A stretch of DNA of 64,000 nt from Apoderus coryli (GCA_911728435.2 OU452216.1:8134342-8198341), one strand, 5' to 3'; positions 21,351-33,509 are shown, counted from the first letter of the stretch. Made by a program: numbers and translations. The notes: generated by a model from the letters alone, not told the origin.

Positions 21351-22399
21351 AAATATGTACGTATAAACAGTGCCTCCAAAGAGAAGAAAAAGGAACAAAA
21401 CCCGATAGGTACTTATAAATTTTAAATAAATGACAAAATGGTCAAAAAATTATTACTTTTACACTTAAATATGGAGAGCTATTCGCGTTTTGAGAGCAAC
21501 AGTTTATTTTTTGTATTGTTGCTATGGTTATTTTTGTAATATTTTGTTATATTGTTAATAGTTTTTTTTTCTTCTGTTCTCTAAGAATTATATATTATAC
21601 ATGTGTTTTTTTTTATTATTATTTTGTAAAATATAATTTAACTAAGTACTTATGTTCTTCGTCCTCTGTCCTAGATTTTGAAATCAGTTTTACTGCCATC
21701 TAGACCATTTTGTAATTCTTTAAGATAAAATTAAATATCGTATTGTGATTTTGTCAAAAAAAAATAACAACCTGACTAAATTATCAGTGATTAAAAAAGG
21801 AAATGTAATTGATCTAGTGTAAAAATTTAAATAAATTGATGAGGAAGAGATATACCTAGTAGAATTGCGAGAAAAAATTAAAGATTATCGATCAATCACG
21901 CCAAAGGTGAGTCAAACTCGTTCATATTCAAGGTATTGAAGGTTCTTTCGGAAGACAGAAGAATTGGCATTTTTATTTCTATAACAAAACAACAACTTCC
22001 CAACAAAACCAATCCCTTCCTGTTTTAAATTACATCAAGTCAAGTGGACATCCGATAATATATAACCTGAAACACATAATATAGGTGGGATCGTTATTCA
22101 TTAATAAGAGTATGTTATGGTGCTATTGATTAACATTGATGGGATTAATTACCAGTAGGTACGTCTTTCATTGCCGATCATGTAACAGCAATTTATCTTC
22201 TCACGAATATAAACATAGAATTATCATTGCTTTATATTTTTGTTTATGGCACCGTACTCCGGGAAAAGTAAAATACAATTATCAATTTTTTCAGAACAGG
22301 TTGATCCAACAAATAAATTATCATTTTGTCAAAAGAATACATTATCTATGCTTTTATATTGTGAAGTATAAAATTTGGGGCGAACGTGTTCCACGATAA
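21351..22399. other. Unassigned spacer
   Basis: AT-rich; no gene supported. A TGCCATCTAGA at 21694-21704 resembles half of an insect CTCF site. Confidence 0.3.
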
Positions 22400-23470
22400 A
22401 TAATTCACTTATTAGATGTAATGCACATGTGTGGAAATTCCCACCGAAAGGTACAGCCCATTGTTGCCACTACTTCTGTGTAATATTTTTCTCTAATATC
22501 AGAAGGAGCATCTGAATCAAACGTTATATGAATAACAAAATTCCCAAGATGCAGAAGGCGACGATCCTCCATTCTCAACCAGCCCATATCATGGATTACC
22601 TGGGACACGCGATCATACTTTCTAAGACCCTTTACAAATCTAGCACAACAGTTCTGAACTCTTTGTATGCGTTCACGATCCATGCCGTCCAACAGAGGAC
22701 CGTAAACAAAATCACAATAATTAAAGGTAGATAAAACCAATGCTTCACATAGTGTTTGACGCAACCCCCGGCCCAAAACATGTTTATTTGAATACAAGAG
22801 TTTTAAGGTAACGTATGACTTTCTAAGCAACCCTTTCACGTGCTTCCGACATCTCAATGAAATATCCATATCCAAGTTCCTTGCAGATTTGACACATTGG
22901 ACAACATTACTATTTATTACAAATCTAAAATTTTCTTTGAGAAAATCTACATCATTTCTATTGCTAAACAGTAGCAGGTTTGATTTTGATGGATTCAACT
23001 TTAAATTATGATTCCTGGAGAGGGTGTACAATACATGAAGATCGGCGTTGATGTTCTGTTGGGCTTCCACATAATTATTAGTGGGAAACGAGTAATAGAT
23101 TTGAGTATCGTCAGCAAAGGCCTGAATTTTACAATAATTTAAGGATCTCAAAATATCAGAGGTGTATATTAAAAATAAAAGAGGTTACATCAATAACATT
23201 GGAACACTGGCCCCCATAAGACACTCTCTGTTTTCTTGAGGATAAATAAGATTCAAATAAAGATCGTGATGAATCATCAAATCCATAAAACCTTAATTTA
23301 GCGGCCAACAATTTATGGTTAATAGTATCAAAAGCTTTTGAAAAGTCCAACAAAACAACAGCCGTACTGTCACCCTTATCACGAGCTCTAATAATGTCAT
23401 CCGTAACCTTAGCCAATGGAATCGCTGTACTGTGACCCTTCCTGAAACCGTCCTGACAATCAGGCAATAT
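22400..23470 (-). pseudogene. Non-LTR reverse transcriptase, deleted copy
   Basis: The upstream ORF (23467-23156) holds GFRKGHSTAIPLAKV and VVLLDFSKAFDTINH (motif A). The downstream ORF (23151-22405) holds IQAFADDTQIYYS (motif C), LNPSKSNLLLFSNR, the thumb and the C-terminal RVQNCCARFVKGLRKYD. Between them the GVPQGSVLGPL block has been lost: VIDVTS runs straight into LFLIYTSDILRSLNYC in another frame. 5' and 3' ends are both truncated. Other catalytic residues remain. Confidence 0.85.
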
Positions 23471-23485
23471 TCCTTAGAAACTCCG

Positions 23486-23690
23486 AACATGATCTTTATC
23501 TGCCAGCCCCATCCTCCGAATTAATCAAAACCTCGATTATATACAATGCAAAAAAAAATGCACAACCATCTGCCAATGGAAATCAAATTGCTATCATCCC
23601 TTCCTCGATTCCGTAAAGCTCTAAGGACGTGTTTGTTGGAAAAAGCTTTTTATACAGTAGGTGACTCTTTTAATGTTCATTAATTTTTGA
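23486..23690 (+). mobile_element. Non-LTR 3'-terminal fragment, opposite strand
   Basis: A + reading without a start codon gives HNHLPMEIKLLSSLPRFRK followed by LRTCLLEKAFYTVGDSF and a stop near 23680, the typical last residues of a CR1/Jockey RT. It sits head-to-head with the 22400-23470 fragment, so it may be an inverted part of the same insertion or a separate one. Confidence 0.65.
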
Positions 23691-23699
23691 GCGATTCAC

Positions 23700-25330
23700 A
23701 CACTGGATAGTACTTAGTTGTTTGTATTGTGTGTTTTGTATATATATAACCTCAAAACGTGAATTGGTCCTAAACAAACATACTCTCAAACTACTCCAGG
23801 AAAAGCTCCAAAGAACAAAGCCTGCATATAATGTTTAGGCCGCGTTGATTCAGGAATAAAAAAAAAATGACACTATCTCTTTTAGATGCTAACTATTAGG
23901 GAGAGAGTTTGAACTTCAAATTGACACTCTATGGTGACTCTAAGTTGCAACTCTTCTCTGTGAAAGCAAATTTATTGATGCGCAACTACATTTTAATTTT
24001 ACTAAACGTGGCAATGCTGTGTAGCAATATTAGACGCGGGTGTGCTTATGGTCATTGTTTTCTCGGATTAATTCCCATGAAGCTTTTTGGGCGGAAACCC
24101 ATTTTAATAAAAACGGTTACAATTGACTAGGTTTTAATGTGTCCTGTCCTGCCTAACAATTAAAAACACCTCTGAATCCTTTTAACGGTCAAAAACGTTT
24201 TAGGAAATTATTTAAAAAAATATTATACGCGAAAAATAATGTTTATTAAAGGAAATTCATGTTTCTTTTCTCAATCGCAACTATGCAGATTATTTATTCC
24301 GTTTTATACAGTGACTTTCAAAAAAGAAACACATATTATGAATTTAGATGAGTATTTAGTCATGATTATACATTTTACACAATATATTCAGCCATTTTTA
24401 TGTCTAGATAAGTCTCTCTTTTGCTCTAAATAAACTTGTAGAAACACTTATTGTGCTTAGGTTACAAAAAGTTAATGAAAATTCCATGATTCTGGATTTT
24501 ATCATACATGATGCTGATTGCTGATGAGTACGTATATTTAGTTTATATAATTTATAGGTATTGGTTTACTATTTCACAGATTTCAATAAAATTAATGATG
24601 ATGCAAAATAAATAAAATTATAAGACAATATACCTACAGCGATATTTTTTTACCGTGTAGGTATCATGTTTCATAATTATTTTAGTTTTATGCATCTCGC
24701 GCCAAAACATAGCATTCCTTATTGACAGGAATATACACGTTGATACAGGTTAATTCATAATCAGACGATGCGTCATCTCAACAAGTCGATACAGGTATAG
24801 AGAATAAGGCTTTACCTTTCTCTTACTCATCGTAAGAAAATAACCGAGTAAACTTCAAGAGGTAACAAACTACAGAAAACATATACATGGTCAGTGAAAA
24901 GTTGCGAAACAATTTAACAGAAATAATCATAGTTACCTTGCCAATTATCAAATGGAATCGTTCTGCAATAAAAAACATTTTTGCAGAAAAATTCTCTTCA
25001 AAGTCTCAAACGTCTTCATAAAAGGAATTTGCAGATTTCTGGAAATTGGTGCCAAAAGAAGACGTTCCTATATAATAACTGATCTAGCCTATCAAATTTT
25101 TTTGCAAACTTTAATTTGGCATTATTTTAATAAATAAAAATGATATGCATATTATATGACCCTCAACAAAACTTTGATCAAACTTTAAAGTTGATTAATA
25201 GTAACACAAATAGGAACAGTCAGTGATCGATGGTTCGCTGGTGATTTTTGAGGCGACAATTTAGGCCATGCAGCCTTAGTTTAGGCAAATTGTTTAGCAT
25301 CTCGAAAATGAAGAAGCATTAACTTTTCGC
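23700..25330. other. Spacer with no recognised gene
   Basis: AT-rich single-copy-like sequence. GCGCCAAA at 24699-24706 matches the E2F core (TTTGGCGC on the other strand). I see no supported ORF. Confidence 0.3.
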
Positions 25331-26340
25331 ATATGTATGGAAAATATTTCTCGAGTTTTGTGCGACCAGAGAATACGAACTGAATGCTGAAACGAGTTTG
25401 CATAATTTGGCTAATATATTGAAAGATTATGCGGTAAATATGAGAAAAGCTGACGGAACTGAATATAAAGAAGCAACTGTAAAATCAATTTGGAAACTAT
25501 ACGAGTAGGCTACTCCAGGAAAAATACTTCAATGACTTCAAAATTGTATTCGACCCGTGTACCAGTGTGATATTGAAAAATGCGCGAGATGCAAGAAATG
25601 CAAAACGTAAAAGATTGCAGCAGGATCCAAACAAACAAAAATGCAGTTGGATTATGGGATGAATGTACACCAGAAGGTTTACGAATTTTTTTTTACCATA
25701 TTGTAGCTGTTGAGTTAGCTTGACGAGGTGGTGAACCAGCTGATTGCCTTATAGATTATTTCACGATTGAGAAAAATAATGATGCAACGCCAACCAACAG
25801 AATTGAATACAATCCAATATTCAGTAAAGTTGTACAAATAGTAAGTGGCTTGTTCCAAATATTGCAAACGAAAGTGCATGGCCTGTTCGGTTATTCCATA
25901 AATTATTGTCCAAAAGGGGGAAAAATATTACTTCCAGTCGCCTATTCTTGAGACCAAATCGTTTCTGGAAATCCGAAAGCGACACATGGTTTGACAATAT
26001 ACCGGTAGGCAAGAACCCAATTAATATGTGGACCAAATCATCCGCGCAAGCTATTGGTTTGGAGACTAAGTGTAAAAAGATATCCAATCATTCGAACAGA
26101 TCCACTGCAGTTAGCCATTTGGCAAATAAAGGAATTCCTGAACAGCAATTAATAAAAATAACAGGATATAGCAGGTCTAATTCAATTAAACCGTACTTGA
26201 ATATTAACCAAGAACGCCATGGTGAAATAATCAATACCATGCGAGGATTTTCTTCAACAGTGGAAATTAACAATCCGTCAAACTCTTCTTCCAATTTAAC
26301 ATTTACCAATTGTACTTTTCACAACCGTAGTTTTAAATAA
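25331..26340 (+). pseudogene. Crypton-like tyrosine recombinase, copy 2
   Basis: The same protein as copy 1, from KIFLEFCATREYELNAETSL to NCTFHNRSFK. It has a one-base insertion near 25497, a deletion removing the SSSNLSSSDLARII region near 25650, a stop in place of Trp (LA-stop-RGG, near 25721) and a deletion near 25825. The last 144 residues (25906-26340) are open. HxxR (NHSNRST) is kept, but the catalytic GH is altered to GY before SRSNSIKPYL. Confidence 0.85.
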
Positions 26341-26556
26341 AAATGAATAATATTTGTTTGATTAAAACTAATACATTTTGTATTGAAAATTATTAAACGT
26401 CAGATTGACAATCAAATTTTTGATATCTACAAAGTAAAAAATTATCTTATCGAATACTCCTCGGGCCTTGATAAATACTCAAAATTTTGTCATAGAGTTG
26501 CTCAAGGACAAAATTATCTCGGTATTATCAAGACCCTAGGAGGTATATTACTACTG
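25331..26556 (+). mobile_element. Crypton-like element copy 2, 5' truncated
   Basis: It starts abruptly at TATGTATGGAAAATATTTC, inside the core-binding region, and runs to the common 3' terminus (CGTCAGATTGACAA near 26400, then ACCCTAGG and TATTACTACTG). The hairpin here has lost most of one arm. It ends about 295 bases before the ATG of CDI gene 1. Confidence 0.85.
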
Positions 26557-26850
26557 AAAATTTTAACTCTACGCTATCGGCACTTCTGCCAAACCCAGTA
26601 TCAGAGAACTTAAACAAAATATCAAAATCAACGTGTGGTGGTGACGAAAGCATAGAGAAAGAAGGTAAGCCCAAACTCGGCATTCTATTGGCTTACGACC
26701 ATGAGGTACACCAGAAAAGGTAGGGGAGCCTTAATAATAAAATATATACCAATACGTTTCTCAACGATTACTATATCGTGGGCAACCAAGTTGGTAGCAT
26801 CGTTGTTTTTATAATTTATTATTCACGTGAATTTTGAAGAACATTATAAA
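26557..26850 (+). promoter_or_regulatory. Upstream region of CDI gene 1 with E-box
   Basis: A TATA-like AAAATATATACC lies near 26738. A perfect E-box CACGTG, within the palindrome TTCACGTGAA, is at 26825-26830, only about 20 bases before the ATG. Whether either is used is inference. Confidence 0.3.
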
Positions 26851-29800
26851 ATGGAGACAAATGTATTTTGCAAGATCCGCATCACCGAGTACCAAAACCA
26901 ACGTGTTTTGAAGCCGAGAAATTTGAAGACCATGACTGCTAAGTCGCGGCCAACGCAAAGGAATTTATTTGGCATTGCTGATTCTGATGATCTGAAGAAA
27001 ATGTGCGAGGATCAGTACGAAATTGACCGGAAACGATTTTTTGAACGATTTGGTTTTGATGCTAACACCATTGAAAATGTGGAGAATGTAAATTGTCGTG
27101 AACATAATCTAGTGTGTGTCTCCTCATCGTCTAATAGTAATTTTGAAAGTAACTTTACGTGTGGTGAAAATAGAAAAGTTTTGAAGGCAAGGCGGAAGGT
27201 GTTCAGTACGTGCAATAGTGGACGGCAACCTAGTATTACTGGTAAGATTCTCTCGATTTTATATATTTTTCGATGAAATATTATAATACAAACAGGGTGT
27301 CCCAAATATAGCCCTAATTGAGTCTTTAGGTATAAGTATGAGGGTTGTCTTTTATATTTCAAGATTAATCATCGAAAATCACTTTATTGTTTTTCAAAAT
27401 ATTCCCTTTTGCATGCGTTTGAACCAATTGTCGAAGCACTTTTGCCACTCTGATTGAGGTATCTCCAAAACATGCATTTTGAATGAGGTTCTCCTTGGCT
27501 ACCACATACATGATATAAAATCTAATGCTCACGGACCTGATGAACTGAATATTAATATGTTATTGCTTACTATTTTATTTATTTATTTATCTACACCTCA
27601 AGCCAACCTTATGATTGGATAGGGTCGTCATTACACACAATACATGATTATAATTACAATTTAACAAATACAGGATAAACAAAACCCGAAATACATACAA
27701 AGAACACAGAACAACATTTAAATGACTGTACTGTCAGCTTAAGAATCAAAAAACTCTGACAAACTATAATAACACTTGTCACTCAAAAAATCTCTAAGTT
27801 TTCTTTTTATTTCATTAGGTATTTTATTAAAAACGTAAGAACCTGCACATATAGGCGACTTCCTGAACATTGTAAGGTTATATTTATCGATGTAAATGTT
27901 ATCTCCATTTCTAGTTGAGTAGTTGTGAGTAGGTCTTTTTAACTAACTTTTTACTAGAATGTCGCTTTCCTGATCTCTGGAAAACCTCAAAGGTAGTTCC
28001 AATTCCTAAGAAGGATGAAGTTGAAAATATAAGTGATCTTCGGCCTATTTCCATCTTGAGCACTATGTCTAAGATTATTGAAAAAATAATGTATTCACAG
28101 ATTTTAAACTTTATAAAGAAAAATGATATTATTCACAAAAAACAGTCGGGCTTCAGGAAAGGATTCAGCTGTAGCACGGCTCTCATGGATCTTGTTGATG
28201 ATATAATCAGGGATATTGACTCTACTGCTTTAATACTCTTAGATTATTCAAAAGCATTCGATAAGGTCAATCATAAAATACTGTTTTCTATTTTACACTC
28301 CTGTGGCTTCTCAGAAGGTTCTATAAAACTGCTGATAAGCTATTTCAGCGGAAGACAGCAAAACTACAGTCAGACTCGACTGTGGAGTTCCGCAAGGCTC
28401 TGTGCTTGCTCCTGCAGCAACCGCTTCTTCAGGTGTCGAAAAACGTTAGCTCCATCGCCAAAAATTGAATTAAATTCATCCATGCACTATTGCTGAGTTA
28501 ATACAAGTCGAAAGTTGTAAAAAATAATCGCACGAAAATGTTCACGATTTAATTCCATTTTTGGGCCGCGATGAATCTTTTCTTCTTCTTGCTATCCACT
28601 AATGGATGTTTGCGATCACATTTTCCATTTCCTCTCTATCTCTTGCGGTGTGAATTAGGGTCTGTATGTCAATTATTCCTGTCCACTGTCTTATGTTCCG
28701 CAACCAGGAGAATTTCTTCCTTCCTATCCCTCTACGGCCCTCTATCTTATCCTCGATCAACAACTGTAAATACTCATAATTCTTGTTTCTCATGACGTGC
28801 CCCAGATATGAAGTCTTTCTCTTTTTTATGGTGGTTAACAGTTCACGTTCTTTGTTGATGTTGGACAGAACTTCTACGTTTGTTATTCTTGCAGTCCACG
28901 GTATCTTGAGCATTCTGCGGTAAAGCCACATCTCGAACGCTTCCAATTTGTTAATGTTGTTGACTTTAAGGGTCCAACCTTCCATCCCGTAGAGAAGTAC
29001 TGACCACACATAGCACTTTAAGAATCTCAACCTCAGACCAAGATCGAAGTCCGAGCAACTAAATACTCTCCTCAGTCTTAGGAATGCTTGTCGGCTTGTT
29101 CGATGCGACTCTTCACCTCGATATCAGAGGTCCAGTCTTCAGATAACCACATGCCCAAGTATTTAAATTTGTTCACTCTGTCTATGCGCATTGCGTTGAA
29201 TGTTAACTGTGAGTCTTCAAACGCATCTAGGTTCCTTGATATTATCATAAACTTCGTCTTTTTAGTGTTTACGTTTAGACCCATCAATCTGCTATGTTGA
29301 CCGACTGTGTTGATCAGTCTTTGTAAGTCTTGCATGTTATCAGTGATGAGCACTGTGTCATCAGCATAACGTATATTATTAATCCACACTCCGTTGACTT
29401 TAATACCGATTTCCGCATCTTCCAATGGTTCCCGGAAGACCCCCTCCGAGTACAGGTTGAACAAAAGCGGGGACAAGACACATCCCTGTCGTACGCCCCT
29501 CTGGATCTCTATATGACAGCTCATTATTGAGCCTAATCTGTGCAGTCTGGTACCCTAGGGAGTATGTTTTGTGGCCAAATCCCGAAATATAGAAGGCAAC
29601 TTTAGTATAAGAAAATTTACCCCTTCCCGATCTTAAAAAAGTTGTTTATTTAAAAAGAAATCATTTATTATGTAACAAGGTTATTATCAGTAAAAATAAA
29701 TCACATCTTTCATGTTCACCGAAATATGTGATAATAATTTGTTTTCCTTTATCAAAAATCAAATAATAAATGTAGGATTTAAATTTCATGCACTTGTTTA

Positions 29801-32800
29801 ACTAAGAAATCAATATTATTAAAAGATTATTTATTGTTAAGTTAATGGTTTTAAATAAATATTTATTTTTACACAACCCCCATCCCCCTCTCTCTTTTGT
29901 CAACTAAGAGGACATACAGTGTGAAACTTTTCTTTTACGTAATTTTTCAAAAAAAAAAAACTCACCTAACGCTCGAATAATAAATTATGTTATCAAAGGT
30001 ACTATTAAAACAATTTGCAAGTCATTTTTAGTAATTAACCACGTCCTCATTAACGATGAAAATTACCAATTAAGCGCACATCCTTAACCTATTGTTTTAC
30101 AAGTAGACAATAATATACGAGGGCAATTATTTTGACAAGAAAGTACTCATTAATTTTGGACTTACCTCAGAGATATTTACATTTTATTTGTAAATGTGTA
30201 AGTAGATGTCAGTAAAAAAATAAAACAAAACTATAATATCGTTAATGTTATCCATAGACAATTTAAAATATGTTTTCAATAACAATAACAAAAAAAAACA
30301 GTCATTAACAGAAATAATTTTGCGATAAAATAAAAAGCTATTATCCCCAATGCATTATATAAAGATAAATAGTGGTTTTACTACCTACCAGCAACAAAAA
30401 CTTTAATAATAATAATTCTTTCTTCGTAGATACCTACCTTCATAAAATTAAGAGTATAAACATAAATTATAAACAATAAACGCATCCATTAAATTCATAT
30501 TTATGTAAATGACATATTGTTGACAAAACCATCCATTAGGACGAATCGTATATTATAAAATTATTACTATTGTCGTCATTTTGTTTATTTCTTTTTGGTT
30601 TTACTGATAATAGTTATGAAAAAATTATGAACGACATTTTATTGGTTATATTTAAATCACACTCTTCTTCATATTCATTTTGAAGGCTCTCATACATCTT
30701 TAAAATTATTTCTTCTTTACTTATTTTAACACTTGGACACGCTTGGCGATTTACTAGGCTTGGACTATAAAATGAAATAGGAATTCCCCAGGTGTTTCAC
30801 AGAAATCTACCTGCCTACCGTTATGAACGCGTTAAGAACATTTTCAAAAGAATGCGATATAAAAACGTAAATGGGAAACCCGAAAAGGCTTAGATTTAGA
30901 TAAAAATCCAGTACAAATTTTATTATATAGAGTGCTACTCATTTTAAAGATTCAATATATGCATTTAATTTCATTAAAATAATCTCGGTCTTGAAAAAAT
31001 TGCACCGGAAAGAGTTTTTCACTATAAACAGTATCGACTGTATATTTCTCGTCAACTACCACAATCCAAGAGATAATAATAATAAATATTAAAATGGTAA
31101 TACGCCAACAGTGCATAATGTGGCAGCTTTAAAATACTCATTATGATTAAGCAACTATTTGTTCACCTGACTGGTTCGATTTTTCTTATTCTCTTTCATC
31201 CAAAGTTCGTCTCTGGGTGCTTTACAAATATACAGGGACGCTCATTACCAACATGCTATTAACATATGGAAGTAACATTAAAAAAATTAAACCTATTCGG
31301 ATTTTTTATAGAAATTATTAAAAGGAACTCATTTTTGCAATTTTAATCCTTTTTTGAAATAAAAATAACAAAAAGAACAGCCTGTAAATGTGTGAATTTT
31401 CAATTAACAATATTTCGCACAAGGACAAACTAAAAGACCTACACAGAAAAAAATAAAAAAATAACTACTGGTTCATTTTTGAACAATATAACAATTTCTT
31501 TCAGTTAAATCTAATTAGTTGTGGTATGGTGATTTCTATTGCATAAAAATGGGTATTTTATGTAACGCCAACGACTGTATTATTATTATCAGTGAAAGAA
31601 ATCTGGTTTCTTTTTATGGGAGACCACAAAAAAGTTATGGTCTAGTGGTTGACGTGTGAGAGTTGGTTTTGCTCGCATATTTTTTGTAGGTTAACGTGCA
31701 GGTTGCTAATAGTAATAGAAATGTTTAACATTCAATTAGCTTGACAAAAACGTTCATAGACACCTTCTACGAATCCAGATATCGATGAGGGAAAAAAGGC
31801 GCCAAAACTCGTACAACAATCTCAAAGAATTTTCGAAAGACCAGACGGTCTCTTTCCTATTTAAAAAAAAGTGAATCAGCAGGTAAAAATACAAAATGAA
31901 TCACAAGAATTGTGTGATGGTTTCTTATGAAAAAGGACAGTGACGTCTCTCGACCGTTATAATCATACTTGCATACACATTCTTTGATCATGACTTAAGG
32001 CTATTTTTTGGTACTTACCTATACGACTAAAAAGTATTAAAGCATTAATCTTATTGATGTAAGTTTATTAAAAATATATGTGACGCATTCTCGCAGGTTA
32101 TTGTTACACGTTTATAATATACAGATTGTCCCGGCGTCAAAACTTGTACCTCGTAATTTGGAATGTTTTTCTTGGATTTAAAACATTACAATCGTGGTTT
32201 TATAGCTTTCGAGATTTTTCCGGCATATGGAAGATTAGTTGCCATATCACGCCCGTGCCATATGGCCGTCAAAAAAGGTTGATTAAATATTATGTTAAGG
32301 TAAAACCAAAGAGCATCGAACTACGGTTTTGCAGATGTTTTCTTTCACGTTTTTTTTTTTAATATCCAATATTAGATTTCTAGCAGATATTATTTTTAAT
32401 GATTTGATTGATGAGTAAAACTGTATAGAATTTTTAATGTCAGGCGGTATTTTTTGCTGATTAATAATTTATCTACGAAATAGACAAACTTTGCTGATTG
32501 ACATTTTTCCACAAAAGTGGTACAACGCTAGGAATAGACAAATTTGATTGGTGAATATTCGAAATAGAGGAAAAAAGCAATAGAATAAATAAATAATAGT
32601 TAATAGAATATACAATGTGTCCACGGATAGAGTTTGCAAGAGGAAAAACTTTTTTATTTGTCGATTTAGAAGAAAAAGTCATTCTTTATAAAAACGTCTG
32701 CTTGTGTCGAAACTACAATTTCAAATGCCAAATTTACGATTACTATACAGGGTATATCAAAAATAACATTTTTAATGATCTTGATTTGTTTGTTTTTTTT

Positions 32801-33464
32801 TTTTAATTTTATGAAAATATTTTCAAAACCGTGATTTATTACCCCAATTGTGCAAAAAACACCAATAAATTTTTTTCTCAAAGTGGTTAATTTCATAGCT
32901 ACTATTAAAATAATAAAATTAAAAAAATAAGAAAATCAAAATCATTAAAAATATTATTTTTGATATACCCTGTATAGTAATCGTAAATTTCGTACTCGAA
33001 ATTGTAGTTTTGACACAAGCAGACGTTTTTATAAAGAATTACTTTTTCTTCTAAATCTACAAATAAAAAAGTTTTTGCTCTTCCAAACTCCATCCGTGGA
33101 CACATTGGATATAGTTTGGAAAAAGAAAAACTTTTTTATTTGTAGATTTAGAAGAAAAAGTAATTCTTTATAAAAACGTCTGCTTGTGTCAAAACTACAA
33201 TTTCGAGTACGAAATTTACGATTACTAAACAGGGTATATCAAAAATAACATTTTTAATGATTTTGATTTTTTTTGTTTGTTTTTTAATTTTATGAAAATA
33301 TTTTCATTCATTTTTTTTAATTTTATTATTTTAATATTGTTTACTTTACTATTGTTACTAATTTATATTGTTTTATTGTTACAGATTTTTACAAAGCAAA
33401 AAAGAACGCAATCCAACCGTTGGCACTCATTGAAAAGAAGAATGAAGAGTCCAAAGAAAATTAG
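26851..33464 (+). CDS. Cip/Kip CDK inhibitor with split PIP box (CDI gene 1)
   Basis: Two exons, 26851-27241 and 33385-33464, join in phase 1 (ACT-G|GTAAGA ... TTACAG|AT) into 156 residues. RNLFG (37-41) is the cyclin-docking RxLF of the CDI domain. Residues 44-70 (DSDDLKKMCED ... RFFERFGFD) follow the CDI pattern, with the usual WNFDF diverged to FGFD. A basic patch (KARRK, about 114) precedes RQPSIT|DFYKAKK: the C-terminal QPSITDFY (126-133) is a PCNA-binding PIP box very like that of p21, with TD and basic residues after it as in PIP degrons. By family knowledge, such proteins bind cyclin-CDK in the nucleus and, via the degron, are destroyed by CRL4-Cdt2 in S phase. AATAAA is at 33502. The 6.1-kb intron is full of transposons. 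A start at the upstream GTG is not credible. Confidence 0.82.
27487..28412 (+). pseudogene. Non-LTR reverse transcriptase fragment in mariner B
   Basis: The linker HDIKSNAHGPDELNINML (27510-27570) is interrupted by another LINE end and resumes at FPDLWKTSKVVPIPKKDEVE (27965). Then come SDLRPISILSTMSKIIEKIM, KKQSGFRKGFSCSTALMDL and LILLDYSKAFDKVNHKI (motif A). It is cut off at SYFSGRQQ and the start of the GVPQGS block (28385-28412), so it is 3' truncated. The fragment ends are both inside mariner sequence. Confidence 0.85.
27572..27945 (-). mobile_element. CR1-like LINE 3' end nested in another LINE
   Basis: Minus strand reading HNYSTRNGDNIYIDKYNLTM, then KSPICAGSYVFNKIPNEIKR and YYSLSEFFDS then stop, the last residues of a CR1/Jockey RT. 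The 3' UTR ends in a TAAA-repeat tail at 27572-27593. It is inserted in the linker region of the + strand LINE. Confidence 0.8.
28581..29550 (-). pseudogene. LINE reverse transcriptase 3' half (IRYADDTVLI family)
   Basis: ORF 29524-29078 has RGVRQGCVLSPLLFNLYSE, then NNIRYADDTVLITD (intact YADD) and KKTKFMIISR; ORF 29030-28599 has CYVWSVLLYGMEGWTLK, AFEMWLYRRMLKIPWT, RKTSYLGHVMRN and GIGRKKFSWLRN. A frame break separates them. The end is a GAAGAAGAA-type tail at 28581-28590. It is the same family as 45500-46117. I do not assign a clade firmly. It is inserted in the 5' part of mariner copy B. Confidence 0.82.
29606..32414. other. Intron sequence of CDI gene 1, no gene recognised
   Basis: Very AT-rich. 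At about 31640 the stretch ATGGTCTAGTGGTTGACGTG matches a tRNA-Glu-like A box but no B box follows, so at most a tRNA-derived SINE remnant. GGCGCCAAAA at 31798-31807 matches an E2F core. No ORF is supported. Confidence 0.35.
32415..33290. repeat. Palindromic interspersed repeat in CDI gene 1 intron
   Basis: A module (GTGTCCACGGATAGAGTTTG ... AGAAGAAAAAGT...ATTCTTTATAAAAACGT ... CAGGGTATATCAAAAATAA) occurs at 32613-32790 (+), at 32905-33108 inverted and at 33120-33285 (+). The left flank 32415-32612 is part of a longer unit that recurs inverted at 44236-44590. The last copy ends about 95 bases before the exon 2 acceptor of CDI gene 1. No transposase is seen; the family is unknown to me. Confidence 0.75.
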
Positions 33465-33501
33465 ATTTTAAACTAAATATCAAAGATTTATTTTATTACT
33501 A

Positions 33502-33507
33502 AATAAA
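33502..33507 (+). promoter_or_regulatory. Polyadenylation signal of CDI gene 1
   Basis: AATAAA lies 37 bases after the TAG stop; no better candidate is seen in the next 300 bases. Confidence 0.5.
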
Positions 33508-33509
33508 AA

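Larger units (their letters stand above)
27339..29605 (-). mobile_element. mariner transposon copy B with both TIRs, multiply interrupted
   Basis: The 3' TIR (TGAGGGTTGTCTTTTATATT) starts at 27339 after TA; the 5' TIR (inverted CTAAAGTTGCCTTCTATATT) ends at 29605 before TA. Internal mariner pieces on the minus strand: the C-terminus (HVLEIPQSEWQKCFDNWFKR) at 27415-27475, TPEEAVAA at 28418-28445, and the N-terminus (FYN...TQQQCMDEFNSIFGDGA) at 28450-28570. The whole DDE domain is deleted between the last two. Insertions: LINE + at 27487-28412, itself invaded by a LINE 3' end - at 27572-27945, and a LINE - at about 28581-29550. All lie in the intron of CDI gene 1. Confidence 0.85.

Noticed and set aside
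31640..31700. tRNA gene or SINE
   Set aside because: Only an A-box match (TGGTCTAGTGG); no B box, no cloverleaf. Kept only as a remark.
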